Of a DNA stretch of 64,000 nt, positions 32,682 through 41,695 are shown piece after piece. Position 1 is the first letter of the stretch, and every line of letters begins with the position of its first letter. Under the pieces are notes generated by a model. The model was given only the letters and a program-made list of their open reading frames with translations, searched no databases and was not told the origin of the DNA. Both the position numbers and the translations under genes were made by a program. The DNA comes from Micromonospora chokoriensis (lineage in GTDB: Bacteria; Actinomycetota; Actinomycetes; Mycobacteriales; Micromonosporaceae): positions 2,790,001-2,854,000 of the forward strand of contig NZ_LT607409.1 in assembly GCF_900091505.1 (NCBI RefSeq), given 5' to 3'.

Positions 32682-32712
32682 TGATATCAAGTTGGCAGGC
32701 TTTTGATATCAA
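32682..32712 (-). promoter_or_regulatory. vapBC promoter overlapped by TTGATATCAA dyads
   Basis: TGATATCAA at 32682-32690 and the palindrome TTGATATCAA at 32703-32712 are about 21 bases apart. On the minus strand TTGATA and TGATAT are separated by 17 bases, a good -35/-10 pair, so each operator half covers a promoter element. This is the expected layout for conditional repression by the VapBC complex. Confidence 0.65.
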
Positions 32713-32898
32713 TCCCCGCCGCGTCGTGACACCGCCGACGGATCGTGGACGCGTGAGGGGTGTATCGAGATGGTTGTGGGGTGGCCGACGCCGACGGATG
32801 ACGATGACGACTCGTGCCGCCCCCCGCTGCGCGTGATCCGGCCGGCGAGAGCGCCGCGGCAGTGGTCGGCGAAGCGAACTGACAGAGAGGCTCGGCGT

Positions 32899-33753
32899 TC
32901 AGCGGCGCGGGGTCTCGCTGGCGATCGTCGCCTCGCGGGGTAGGGCTGCCGCGCGCAGCGCCCAGTCCAGCGCGTAGTCGGCGATCTTCTCCCAGCCGTC
33001 CTGCCCCACCGTGAAGTGTGTTCGGCCGGGAAACTCCTGGTACGCGGTCAGGGCCCGGGACTTCTGGTAGAGCCCCGCGTTGGCGCGGACCACCGACGCC
33101 GGCACCACGTGGTCGTTGTCGCCGGCCATCAGCAGTAGCGGTGGGCGGTTGTCGCGGCCGACGTCGACCCGGGCGGGTGAGCGGGGGTCGACGTTGGCGA
33201 AGGCGCCTTCGAAGAACACCCGGCCGGCACCGGGGACGGCGTAGCGCTGCCAGGCCCGGTCGGAGTCCTCGCGGCTCATGGCGTTGCCGAAGGTGTAGGC
33301 GAAGTCGTCCGTGGTGAACGGGACGGCCTTGCCCCGGTTGGCGGGGCTGCGCAGGATCGGGAAGCCGGAGCGCAGTTGGCTCAGCGGCACCTTGAGCACA
33401 CCCTTCACCGCCGCCGGGTGTACCCCCACCACCGCCGCGCCGAGACCCCGGTCGGCGAGGACCTGGGCGAACAGACCGCCGAACGAGTGGCCCATGATGA
33501 TCGGCGGCCGGGGCAGCGCTCTGATGATCTTGTCGTAGTGCGCGACGATGGTGGCCATGCTCTGCTCGGCGATCGGGCCGGGGTCGTCGCGCAGCTGCTC
33601 CACGGACCGGTCCATTCCGGGCCAGGCGGGGGCGATGACGTGCATGCCGCGCGCGGTGTACCGCTCGGCCCATTTCTCCCAGCTGCGTGAGGTCATCCAG
33701 AGACCGTGGATCAGCACGACCGTGTCGACCCGGCCCTGCGGCGTGGCACCCAT
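32899..33753 (-). CDS. alpha/beta hydrolase
   Basis: 284 aa from the ATG at 33753 (MGATPQGRVD). Alpha/beta-hydrolase fold: HGLWMTSRSWEKW oxyanion loop near 15, nucleophile elbow GHSFGG near 87, acid in MAGDNDHVVP near 225, and His in GRTHFTV near 252. The substrate is not indicated; this set resembles esterase- or lysophospholipase-like hydrolases of actinobacteria. Divergent from the ABC transporter operon. Confidence 0.85.
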   Translation of the reverse strand: MGATPQGRVDTVVLIHGLWMTSRSWEKWAERYTARGMHVIAPAWPGMDRSVEQLRDDPGPIAEQSMATIVAHYDKIIRALPRPPIIMGHSFGGLFAQVLADRGLGAAVVGVHPAAVKGVLKVPLSQLRSGFPILRSPANRGKAVPFTTDDFAYTFGNAMSREDSDRAWQRYAVPGAGRVFFEGAFANVDPRSPARVDVGRDNRPPLLLMAGDNDHVVPASVVRANAGLYQKSRALTAYQEFPGRTHFTVGQDGWEKIADYALDWALRAAALPREATIASETPRR

Positions 33754-33852
33754 CGCGTCCTCCCGGTGTGGCGGTCCGGCCCGGCGGTTACCCGCTCCCG
33801 CGCCGGCAATGCCCGCGCCGGCCGCTCCGCCAGGACCGCGGCGAACGGCCCC

Positions 33853-33864
33853 TGACAAATGTCA
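33853..33864. promoter_or_regulatory. TGACAAATGTCA dyad, candidate response-regulator operator
   Basis: A TGACA-AA-TGTCA inverted repeat, about 50 bases before the ABC transporter ATP-binding gene and in the divergent promoter region. The dyad form is typical of NarL/LuxR-type response-regulator sites, and such a regulator is encoded at the end of the same operon. Confidence 0.45.
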
Positions 33865-33915
33865 CGGCCGGGACGTGACGGCCGCTCCAGGCATCGGAGT
33901 ACGCGCCGCCGGAGC

Positions 33916-34824
33916 ATGACTGACATGACCAGTACGCATCCGGCTGTCGAGTTGGACGGCCTCACCAAGTCCTTCGGCGCGGTCACCGCTGTCGACCGGT
34001 TGAGCCTGCGGGTTCAGCCCGGCGAGGTGGTGGCCTTCCTCGGCCCGAACGGCGCGGGCAAGACCACCACCATCGACATGCTGCTCGGGTTGGCCCGTCC
34101 GGACGCGGGCAGCGTCCGCATCCTCGGGGGCACCCCGGACACCGCGGTGGCCCAGGGTCGGGTCGCCGCCGTCCTGCAGACCGGAGGGTTGCTCAAGGAC
34201 CTCACCGTGGGCGAGACGGTGCAGATGACCGCCCACTTCTACCGGCACACCCGTCCGGTGGCCGAGGTGCTGGAGCGGGCCGGCATCGCCGACATCGCGG
34301 GGCGGGTGGTGGGGCGCTGCTCCGGCGGCCAGCAGCAGCGGCTGCGCTTCGCGTTGGCCCTGCTGCCCGACCCGGACCTGATGGTGCTCGACGAGCCGAC
34401 GACCGGCATGGACGTCGAGGGCCGCCGGGACTTCTGGCAGGCGCTGCGCCGCGACGCCCGGGCCGGACGGACCGTCATCTTCGCCACCCACTACCTGGAC
34501 GAGGCGGACGCGTACGCCGACCGGATCGTGCTGGTCCGGCAGGGACGTGTCGTCGCCGACGGCACCACCGCGGAGATCAAGAACCTGGCCGCCGGTCGCA
34601 CCGTGCGGGCCACCCTGCCCGGCGCCGACCAGGCCGCGCTCGCCGCGTTGCCCGGCGTGGACGCCGTCGAGGTACGCGGCGACAGTGTGCTGGTGCGTAC
34701 CCGTGACTCGGACGCCATCGCCCGGCACCTGCTCACCCGGACCGCCGCCCGGGACGTGGAGATCACCTCCCGCAACCTTGAGGACGCCTTCCTCGCCCTG
34801 ACCACCGCGCAGACCGGAGCCTGA
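33916..34824 (+). CDS. ABC-2 type transporter ATP-binding protein
   Basis: 302 aa from the ATG at 33916 (33925 is possible). Walker A GPNGAGKTT near 45, signature CSGGQQQR near 137, Walker B LMVLDEPTTG near 157, and H-loop FATHYLD near 192. A C-terminal extension (about 215-300) resembles the NodI/CcmA-like domain of drug exporters. First gene of a four-gene operon (ATPase, permease, histidine kinase, response regulator). The substrate is probably a drug, lipid or peptide, by analogy to DesKR- and bacitracin-type loci. Confidence 0.88.
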   Translation: MTDMTSTHPAVELDGLTKSFGAVTAVDRLSLRVQPGEVVAFLGPNGAGKTTTIDMLLGLARPDAGSVRILGGTPDTAVAQGRVAAVLQTGGLLKDLTVGETVQMTAHFYRHTRPVAEVLERAGIADIAGRVVGRCSGGQQQRLRFALALLPDPDLMVLDEPTTGMDVEGRRDFWQALRRDARAGRTVIFATHYLDEADAYADRIVLVRQGRVVADGTTAEIKNLAAGRTVRATLPGADQAALAALPGVDAVEVRGDSVLVRTRDSDAIARHLLTRTAARDVEITSRNLEDAFLALTTAQTGA

Positions 34825-34825
34825 G

Positions 34826-35626
34826 ATGACCACAGTGTCGGCCACCCCGAACCGCACCGTCGAGCCGGACCGTCGGCTGCCCGCCCTGGGCGGGTTCTCC
34901 CCGGACGTCCTGCGCATCGAGTTGCGCCGGGTGCTGCGTAACCGCCGTACCCTCGCGTTCACGCTGATCATGCCGGGGGTCTTCTTCCTCATCTTCGGTC
35001 TGCCGCAGGGCGGGCAGAACCTGGACAACGGTCGCCCGGTGACGGCGTACATCATGATCAGCCTCGCCGTGTACGCGGCCATGGTGGCGACCACCAGCGC
35101 GGGTGGCGCGGTGGCCACCGAGCGGGCGCTGGGCTGGAGCCGACAGTTGCGGCTCACCCCGCTGCGCCCGAGCGCGTACGTGGCCACCAAGCTGACCACC
35201 GCGATGGCTCTCGGCCTGCTCGCTGTCGTCGTCGAGTTCCTGGTGGGCGCGGCGGCGGGCGTCCGGGTCCCGGCGTACGTGTGGCTGCTGTCCGGGCTCG
35301 CCGCCTGGATCGGCTCGCTGGTCTTCGCCGCGTTCGGCCTGTTCGTCGGCTACCTGGCGCCGGCCGAGAACGTCATGCAGTTCATCGGCCCGATCCTGGC
35401 CGTGCTGGCCATGTTCGGCGGACTGTTCGTGCCGGTCGAGGTGCTGCCGCAGGTGCTCCAGCACGTCGCCACGTTCACCCCCGTGTACGGCGTGGGGGTG
35501 CTGGCCCGCGCCCCGCTGACCGGAGACGGGGTGAGCATGGCGGCGGTGGCCAACCTGGTGGTCTGGGCGCTGGTCTTCGGCGTCGGTGCGACCCGGCTGT
35601 TCCGCCGGGACACCGCCCGGGTCTGA
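34826..35626 (+). CDS. ABC-2 type transporter permease
   Basis: 266 aa, starting one base after the ATPase stop. Six hydrophobic segments in the ABC-2 arrangement: one near 45-65 (FTLIMPGVFFLIFGLPQGG), then a long amphipathic loop and five helices from about 85 to 258. Contains the ABC-2 motif region GWSRQLRLTPLRPSAYVATK near 110. Forms the membrane channel with the upstream ATPase. Confidence 0.86.
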   Translation: MTTVSATPNRTVEPDRRLPALGGFSPDVLRIELRRVLRNRRTLAFTLIMPGVFFLIFGLPQGGQNLDNGRPVTAYIMISLAVYAAMVATTSAGGAVATERALGWSRQLRLTPLRPSAYVATKLTTAMALGLLAVVVEFLVGAAAGVRVPAYVWLLSGLAAWIGSLVFAAFGLFVGYLAPAENVMQFIGPILAVLAMFGGLFVPVEVLPQVLQHVATFTPVYGVGVLARAPLTGDGVSMAAVANLVVWALVFGVGATRLFRRDTARV

Positions 35627-35652
35627 CCACGGCGACGGATAGCGTGAACCCG

Positions 35653-36783
35653 ATGGACCTGACGACCGGGCAGCCTCGGCCGGTGAGCCGCCACTGGCGG
35701 TTCACCGGCTGGCTGTTGGCCGCCGTGTGGTTGTTCTTCCTCAACGTGCCGCTCGCCACGGCGCTGCACCAGCCGGAGCTGTGGCGGCGGGTGGTCGGTG
35801 TGACGGCGCTCGTCGCCTTCAGCGTCGGCTATGTGCTGCTCTTCCAGTGGGCCCGCGGGCTGCGGCAGGCCCTGCGGCCGATCCCGGCCTGTCGGGCGCG
35901 GGTCGGGTTGGCACTGCTGGTCGCGGTGGGCCTGGCCAGCATGCCGGGCACCGCCGGGGACTGGCTGGCCACCCTGGTCTACGTGGCGGCGGCGGCGGTG
36001 TTCCTGCTGCCGCCGGGGGAGGCGTTGGCGGTGGTGGTGGTCTGCGCCGTGACGCCCGTGCTGGCCTCGTGGCTGGTGCCCGGATGGGAGGCGGAGAGCG
36101 GCATCGTCTTCGCGGTGCTGCTCGCCTCGTTCGCGATGTTCGGGGTGGCCCAGTTGGCCCAGCGCAACAGCCAGCTCCAGGCCGCCCAGCAGGAGATCGC
36201 CCGGCTCGCCATCGCCGAGGAACGGGCTCGCGCCGCCCGGGACCTGCACGACATCCTCGGGCACTCGCTGACCGTGGTGGCGATCAAAGCCGAGCTGGCC
36301 GGCCGGCTGATCGAGATGGACACCGGCCGGGCCGCCGTGGAGATCGCCGAGGTGGAGGCGCTGGCCCGGGCGGCACTCGCGGATGTGCGGCAGACCGCCG
36401 GGGCGTACCGCGACGTCACTCTCGCCACGGAGCTGGCCGGCGCCCGCTCCGCGCTGGCCGCGGCGGGCATCGCGGCGGATCTGCCGGCCGAGGTGCCGGA
36501 ACTGCCGAAGGAGTGGGACCGGTTGTTCGGCTGGGCGGTACGGGAAGGGGTGACGAACGTGGTCCGGCACAGCGGGGCGCGGTGCTGCACGGTCCGGGTG
36601 TACGCGGACCGGGTCGAGGTGAGTGACGACGGGCGTGGCCCGTCCACTCCCGACGCCACCGGCTCCGGTCTCGTCGGTCTGCGGGAACGGGCGGGGCGGC
36701 TGGGCGCGGCGGTGACCGTCGGCCGCCGACCGGGCGGCGACGGCTTCCTGCTGCGGGTGCACGCGCCGGGGGAGACCCGGTGA
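35653..36783 (+). CDS. NarL/DesK-type sensor histidine kinase
   Basis: 376 aa from the ATG at 35653 (an in-frame GTG lies at 35644). Four to five membrane helices in the first 165 residues with almost no extracytoplasmic loop. HisKA_3 H-box with the phospho-acceptor His in RDLHDILGHS near 198, N-box REGVTNVVRHSG near 300, and G-box GSGLVGLRERAG near 340. DesK-like kinases sense membrane state; here the target is the linked ABC transporter or the envelope. The stop overlaps the regulator start (GTGA). Confidence 0.87.
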   Translation: MDLTTGQPRPVSRHWRFTGWLLAAVWLFFLNVPLATALHQPELWRRVVGVTALVAFSVGYVLLFQWARGLRQALRPIPACRARVGLALLVAVGLASMPGTAGDWLATLVYVAAAAVFLLPPGEALAVVVVCAVTPVLASWLVPGWEAESGIVFAVLLASFAMFGVAQLAQRNSQLQAAQQEIARLAIAEERARAARDLHDILGHSLTVVAIKAELAGRLIEMDTGRAAVEIAEVEALARAALADVRQTAGAYRDVTLATELAGARSALAAAGIAADLPAEVPELPKEWDRLFGWAVREGVTNVVRHSGARCCTVRVYADRVEVSDDGRGPSTPDATGSGLVGLRERAGRLGAAVTVGRRPGGDGFLLRVHAPGETR

Positions 36784-37412
36784 GCGGCGGGCCCGCGCCG
36801 ATCCGGTTGCTGCTCGCCGACGACCAGGCGCTGGTCCGGGGCGCGTTGGCCGCGTTGCTCTCGTTGGAACCGGACCTGACGGTGGTGGCCGAGGTGGGCC
36901 GGGGCGACGAGGTGGTGCCCGAGGCCCTGCGCAGCGACCCCGACGTGGCCCTGCTGGACGTGGAGATGCCCGGCCTGGACGGGATCGCGGCCACCACCGC
37001 CTTGCGGGCCGCGGTGCCGACCTGTCGGGTGCTGGTGGTGACCACCTTCGGGCGGCCCGGCTACCTGCGCCGGGCGATGGAGGCCGGCGCGAGCGGCTTC
37101 GTGGTCAAGGACACCCCGGCCCGACAACTCGCCGACGCGGTCCGCCGGGTGCACGCCGGCCTGCGGGTCGTCGACCCGACGCTGGCGGCGGAGACCCTCG
37201 CCACCGGGGTCAGCCCGTTGACCGAACGGGAGACCGAGGTGCTGCGGACGGCCCGGGGCGGTGGCACTGTCGCCGACCTGGCGGGTGCGCTGCACCTGTC
37301 GGAGGGGACGGTACGCAACCACCTCTCGGCGGCGATCGGTAAGACCGGCGCGCGTAACCGTGCCGACGCGATCCGGGTCGCCGAGCAGAACGGTTGGCTG
37401 CTCGGCGACTGA
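36780..37412 (+). CDS. NarL/LuxR-type response regulator
   Basis: 210 aa from GTG 36780. Receiver domain with the acidic pocket in LLADDQALV and phospho-acceptor Asp in ALLDVEMPGLDG near 57, Thr in VVTTFGRPG near 85, and Lys in FVVKDTPA near 107. The C-terminal LuxR HTH is LTERETEVLRTARGGGTVAD with LSEGTVRNHLSAAIGKTG. It most likely acts on the operon promoter, where a TGACA-TGTCA dyad lies at 33853-33864. Confidence 0.88.
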   Translation: MSGGPAPIRLLLADDQALVRGALAALLSLEPDLTVVAEVGRGDEVVPEALRSDPDVALLDVEMPGLDGIAATTALRAAVPTCRVLVVTTFGRPGYLRRAMEAGASGFVVKDTPARQLADAVRRVHAGLRVVDPTLAAETLATGVSPLTERETEVLRTARGGGTVADLAGALHLSEGTVRNHLSAAIGKTGARNRADAIRVAEQNGWLLGD

Positions 37413-37437
37413 ACGGCAGGTCTGCGCGTGCCGGCGC

Positions 37438-38346
37438 TCAGGCGGTCGGCGGTGGGGCGGGCAACTGGTCGACCACCACCACGCTGCTGCCGGGGCGGAC
37501 CTCGGCGAGCAGCTCCCGTTGACCGGATCGGGTCAGCCGGATGCAGCCGTTGGTGACGTTCTCGCCCAACTCGTCGTCGTTGTGCCAGGTGTGCACCCCG
37601 ATGTGCGCGCCGCGCAGCCCGGCCGGCACCGACTCCGGGTCGTCGGGCACCGACCCGAGCGCGTAGATGTCCACCCCGCCGTAGACCGACTCCGGCGGTG
37701 GGGTGCGACCCAGGATGAAGGTCCGCCCGAGCGGCGTGTCCTGCCCGGCCTGGCCGAGGCTGACCTCCCAGGAGCGCACCGCCTTGCCGGCCCGGTACCA
37801 GGTGAGTCGGTGCGCCTTGCGTTCCACCACGATCTGGTCGCGCAGCGGCACGGTGTCGAAGCCGCCGGGGGGCAGCCAGGCGAGTCGCCGATTGGCCGAG
37901 GGCAGCAGGACGGCCGTCCAGCCGGCACGCCGGTCGGCGATCGGCATGGTCAGCTCCACGCCCCGGATCGTCGGTTCGAGGAAGGCTCGCGGACGGCCGC
38001 CGGGGGCGTCGTAGGCGGCGATCCGTTTCGTCGGGTGCGCGCCCTCGGTCAACGGCGTGGTGTCCATGGTGGCCGGGTCGGCGGGGAACCCACCGGGGGC
38101 GGGGTCGTAGTCGACCACCGGCAACCCCGCCGGGGCGGGCGCGGCCGGTGGGATCGACTCCTCCGCGTTCTGCTCCACACTGCTCGGCGTCGGGTCGGCT
38201 TTCGCGACGACCCGCTCGGGGGCCGTCGGGTCCGGAGTGAGGGCCTGCCCGACCAGCAACGCCGTCACCAGCAGCACGGGGACGGCGATGGCGGCGGTCA
38301 CCCAGACGCCACGACGGCGGTACGGAGTCTTTCCGTCAAACGACAC
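37438..38346 (-). CDS. L,D-transpeptidase (YkuD family), membrane-anchored
   Basis: 302 aa from the GTG at 38346. An N-terminal membrane anchor (about 12-36, WVTAAIAVPVLLVTALLVG), a Pro/Ala-rich spacer with an N-terminal accessory region (about 60-190), and a C-terminal YkuD domain. The catalytic motif is IGVHTWHN followed by ENVTNGCIRL, with the reactive Cys in NGCIRL. It forms 3-3 cross-links or attaches proteins to meso-DAP peptidoglycan outside the membrane and resists most beta-lactams other than carbapenems. Divergent from the cytochrome-like gene. Confidence 0.86.
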   Translation of the reverse strand: MSFDGKTPYRRRGVWVTAAIAVPVLLVTALLVGQALTPDPTAPERVVAKADPTPSSVEQNAEESIPPAAPAPAGLPVVDYDPAPGGFPADPATMDTTPLTEGAHPTKRIAAYDAPGGRPRAFLEPTIRGVELTMPIADRRAGWTAVLLPSANRRLAWLPPGGFDTVPLRDQIVVERKAHRLTWYRAGKAVRSWEVSLGQAGQDTPLGRTFILGRTPPPESVYGGVDIYALGSVPDDPESVPAGLRGAHIGVHTWHNDDELGENVTNGCIRLTRSGQRELLAEVRPGSSVVVVDQLPAPPPTA

Positions 38347-38548
38347 GAAACGACTGTATCGGACATGTCTCTGTCGAGAAGGGGTCCTTCCCGCACAAAA
38401 ATCGATAAAAGGGGGTGCTCTGCGGCGCGAGCGGGGGGCGCAACGCACGGCGGCACCACTCGGTTCGATCCCCACCCAGAAATTTTCCGCGGCGGGTGAT
38501 CCGCGCGCCCCGTCAGTCCGTACTGGATGGGGGAGCAGGGGTCGGCCG

Positions 38549-40180
38549 GTGGTACGCCGCCGCGAGACGATCGAGGAGCAGATGGCCCGGGCACAGCAGG
38601 ACAAGAAGGCGGCGACCGTCCGGACCAGCGCCAGCAGTCGGGGGGTGCGAACCCCGTCGCGGCCTGCGGTCGGCATGCTGATCGCGTCGGCGCTCACCGC
38701 GCTCTGGGCGGCGATCATGCTGACCGGCGCCGGACAGAAGGCGTACGCGTACGGCTTCTTCTTCACCGAGTTCTTCGCCGGGGTGATCTCCCTGGTGGCA
38801 TTGAGCCTGACCGTGATGCTCGGTCTGCTCGCCACCGACCGGCTGGTGCTGCGCATCCCGCACCGGGTGCTGATGCAGTCGGCGCACCGCGCCACCGGCG
38901 TGCTCGGCGTAGCCGGGCTCGGATTCCACGTCCTCACCAAGATCGCCACCGGCCGGGCGGCGGCGACCGACGCGGTGGTGCCGTTCGTCGGCGGCCGCGG
39001 GCTCTACATCGGCCTCGGCACGGTGGCCGCCCTGCTCATGGTCAGCGTGATCTGGACCGGGATCATCCGGGCCCGCTTCGCCGACGTCGGTCCGAAGTGG
39101 CTGTGGCGCGCCCTGCACTCCGTCGCGTACCTGGCCTGGCCCTTCGCCGTGCTGCACGGCCTCAACGCCGGTCGGGCCGCGGCGCCCTGGGTGATGTTCA
39201 GCTACCTGGGCTGCATCCTGCTCGTGGTGCTGGCCCTGCTGGTGCGGCTCTCGGTCAGCATCGGTCGGCGCAGCCGCGAACAGCACCAGTCGGCGGTGCG
39301 CAACGCGGTGATGGCCGGGCGGGCCGAGGAGGCGAAGACCGCCCGGACGCTGCTTGCCGGGCTGGGGCGCCGCAGCAAGACCGCCGACAAGCGTCCCGCC
39401 TGGGCGGACACCACCACCGCCACCTGGGCCGCGCCGGCCGCACGGCGTGACCCGGAACGGTTCACCGTTCCGGTGGTGCCCGAGCCCGGCTCCCTCGTGG
39501 AGCCCACCCGGCCCAGCCGACGTCGACGCGACGAGGAACCGGCCGCCCGCCGCGACACCGAACGGACGTCCCGCAGCCGGCGCGACGAGGCGGAGCCCAC
39601 CACCCGCCGGTCGACCCGCCGCAGTGTCGAGGAGACCGGCGTCCGCCGGCGCGACGAGGAGGAGTTGGCGCCGGTGGCCCGGCGGCGCGGCTCGCGTACC
39701 CGGGACGAGGAGGCTCCGACCCGCCGGCGACGCGCCGAGGAGTCGGACGTCGAGCGGCCCACCCGACGGTCCCGCCGCGAGGACGAGGACAGCAGGTACT
39801 CGGCCCCACCGCTGCCGACGGCCGAGCCCGAGGAGCCGTGGGACAGCCCGCGCCGGTGGCAGGCCGCCGAGCCGATCTCCGCCGGCCCGGTCTCCGCCGA
39901 ACCGATCTCCAGCAGCCCGATCTCGGCGACGCCGCGCAGCGGCAGCGGCCGGCACAGCGCGGAGGACGACCTGCCGGAGGAGCCGGACTACTGGCGTCCG
40001 CCGGCCCGGTACGTGCCGGACGAGGAACCGCCGGTCGACGACACGCCGACCCTTGTCGACCTGGCCTCGCGCCGCGCCAAGCGGGCCGCCGGGGAGGGCC
40101 GCTCCGCCAAGCGCCGCAAGGCCAGCGCCGACGCGGTGGACGGGGCGTACTGGGCCGGGCTGCGGGGTGAGGCCAAGTGA
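38549..40180 (+). CDS. ferric-reductase-like/cytochrome b-type membrane protein with long charged tail
   Basis: 543 aa from the GTG at 38549, or 532 from the ATG at 38582. Six or so helices in the first 260 residues with histidines placed for heme ligation (HRVLMQSAHRATGV, LGFHVLTKI, ALHSVAYLAW, VLHGLNAG), as in ferric-reductase-like transmembrane domains. The last 250 residues are low-complexity and alternate Arg and Glu (RRRDEEP, RRSRREDED), likely disordered. Its stop shares one base with the start of the NuoF-like gene, so an electron path from NAD(P)H through iron-sulphur and heme to the outer side is plausible. Confidence 0.75.
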   Translation: MVRRRETIEEQMARAQQDKKAATVRTSASSRGVRTPSRPAVGMLIASALTALWAAIMLTGAGQKAYAYGFFFTEFFAGVISLVALSLTVMLGLLATDRLVLRIPHRVLMQSAHRATGVLGVAGLGFHVLTKIATGRAAATDAVVPFVGGRGLYIGLGTVAALLMVSVIWTGIIRARFADVGPKWLWRALHSVAYLAWPFAVLHGLNAGRAAAPWVMFSYLGCILLVVLALLVRLSVSIGRRSREQHQSAVRNAVMAGRAEEAKTARTLLAGLGRRSKTADKRPAWADTTTATWAAPAARRDPERFTVPVVPEPGSLVEPTRPSRRRRDEEPAARRDTERTSRSRRDEAEPTTRRSTRRSVEETGVRRRDEEELAPVARRRGSRTRDEEAPTRRRRAEESDVERPTRRSRREDEDSRYSAPPLPTAEPEEPWDSPRRWQAAEPISAGPVSAEPISSSPISATPRSGSGRHSAEDDLPEEPDYWRPPARYVPDEEPPVDDTPTLVDLASRRAKRAAGEGRSAKRRKASADAVDGAYWAGLRGEAK

Positions 40181-41643
40181 TGCGGACGGCTGTGCCACCG
40201 GTGGCCTGTGTGGGTGAGCCGCGGCTCACCGCGGGCTTCGCCGAGTACGGACGACTCGACCTGGCGGCGCACGAGGAGGTGCACGGGCCGATCGGGCCGA
40301 TGGAGCCGGCGCAGCTGCTCCGGCTCGCCGAGGGCATGCAGCTCAAGGGCAAGGGCGGTGCGGGCTTCCCGTTCGCCCGCAAGATGCGCGCGGTGCTGGA
40401 GTCCTGCGAACGGCAGGACCTCGCCGCCGTCGTGGTGGTCAACGCCACCGAGGGTGAGCCGGCCAGTTGGAAGGACAAGGTGCTGCTGACCCGCGCACCG
40501 CACCTGATCCTGGACGGCGCGGCGCTGGCCGCGTACGCGCTGGACGCCGACGAGATCGTCATCGGCGTGGCCGACGACGGGGTCGGCAAGGACTCGCTGA
40601 TGGAGGCCCTCGAAGAGCGCCGGATGCCGGTGATGACGACGATCGTGACGGTGCCGCACCGGTTCATCTCCGGTGAGGGCGGTGCGCTCGTCAACGGCAT
40701 CAACGGGCTGCCGCACATCCCGCCCGGCACCAAGAAGCGCTCCAGCGACTCCGGGGTCAGCGGCCTGCCCACCCTGCTGTCCAACGCCGAGACGTACGCC
40801 CAACTCGCTGTCGGCGCCCGACTCGGCCCGTACGAGTACGCGGCCCTCGGCACCGACGACGAGCCGGGCACCGTGCTGCTCACCGTGACCGGCGCGGCCG
40901 GTCGACCGGCCGTGGTGGAGTGCACCGCCGGCATGCCGCTGCGTGACGTCCTCGACCTGTGCGAGGTCCCGGACGTGCAGGGCATCCTGATGGGCGGCTA
41001 CCACGGCAAGTGGATCACTCCGGAGGCGGCGGAGAAGGCCGAGGTGTCCCGCAAGGGACTGGCCGCGGTCGGCGGCACCCTCGGCGCGGGCATCATCGTC
41101 CCGGTCGGGGTCGACACCTGCCCGCTCGGTGAGGCCGCGCAGGTGGTGCGGTACCTGGCCGGGGAGTCCGCCGGCCAGTGCGGACCCTGCAAGATGGGCC
41201 TGCCCGACCTCGCCCGCGCGGTGGACCTGGCCGTGGCCGGTAGCCAACCGGCGGACGTGGTGCGGGCCGCCGCCGGCGAGGTGAGGGGCCGGGGCGCGTG
41301 CAGCCACCCGGACGGCACCGCCCGGTTCGCGCTCTCCGCGATCGAGGTCTTCGCCGAGGATCTGCGGCTGCACAGCACCGGCGACGGCTGCGGCCGACGG
41401 GTCAAGGGCGTGATGGGGCTGCCGGGCGCGCCGGACGCGAACCCGCAGAAGCTCACCCTGGACTGGTCGCGCTGTGACGGGCACGGCCTGTGTGCGCACG
41501 TCGTACCGGACTTCATCCGGCTGGACGCGAACGGATACCCGGCCTTCCCGGCCACCCCCGTGCCGACCTGGCTGCGCGAGGGCGCGTTGAAGGCGGTCAA
41601 GGTGTGCCCGGAGCTGGCTCTGCGCCTCGCCAAGGCCGAGTAG
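40180..41643 (+). CDS. NuoF-like NADH dehydrogenase/ferredoxin fusion
   Basis: 487 aa from the ATG at 40180. NuoF-type flavin/NADH motif GKGGAGFPFARK near 60 and FMN/NAD-binding NATEGEPASWKDK near 90. The 4Fe-4S site of the family follows (SAGQCGPCKMG near 330, plus GRGACSHPDG near 370). The end holds a small ferredoxin-like domain with a single cluster: CDGHGLCAHVVPDF near 440 and VKVCPEL near 480. It lacks complex I partners, so it is a stand-alone NAD(P)H-to-iron-sulphur unit feeding the cytochrome-like protein encoded just upstream. The final acceptor is not known. Confidence 0.82.
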   Translation: MRTAVPPVACVGEPRLTAGFAEYGRLDLAAHEEVHGPIGPMEPAQLLRLAEGMQLKGKGGAGFPFARKMRAVLESCERQDLAAVVVVNATEGEPASWKDKVLLTRAPHLILDGAALAAYALDADEIVIGVADDGVGKDSLMEALEERRMPVMTTIVTVPHRFISGEGGALVNGINGLPHIPPGTKKRSSDSGVSGLPTLLSNAETYAQLAVGARLGPYEYAALGTDDEPGTVLLTVTGAAGRPAVVECTAGMPLRDVLDLCEVPDVQGILMGGYHGKWITPEAAEKAEVSRKGLAAVGGTLGAGIIVPVGVDTCPLGEAAQVVRYLAGESAGQCGPCKMGLPDLARAVDLAVAGSQPADVVRAAAGEVRGRGACSHPDGTARFALSAIEVFAEDLRLHSTGDGCGRRVKGVMGLPGAPDANPQKLTLDWSRCDGHGLCAHVVPDFIRLDANGYPAFPATPVPTWLREGALKAVKVCPELALRLAKAE

Positions 41644-41695
41644 GGAAGCCCCGAGGTCCAGCAGAGGTCCCTTCCGGACCGGAACGGAGAAGCGG

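Noticed and set aside
38455-38480. Possible tRNA T-arm (GGTTCGATCC)
   Set aside because: The flanking bases do not form a T-stem or acceptor stem and no cloverleaf can be drawn.
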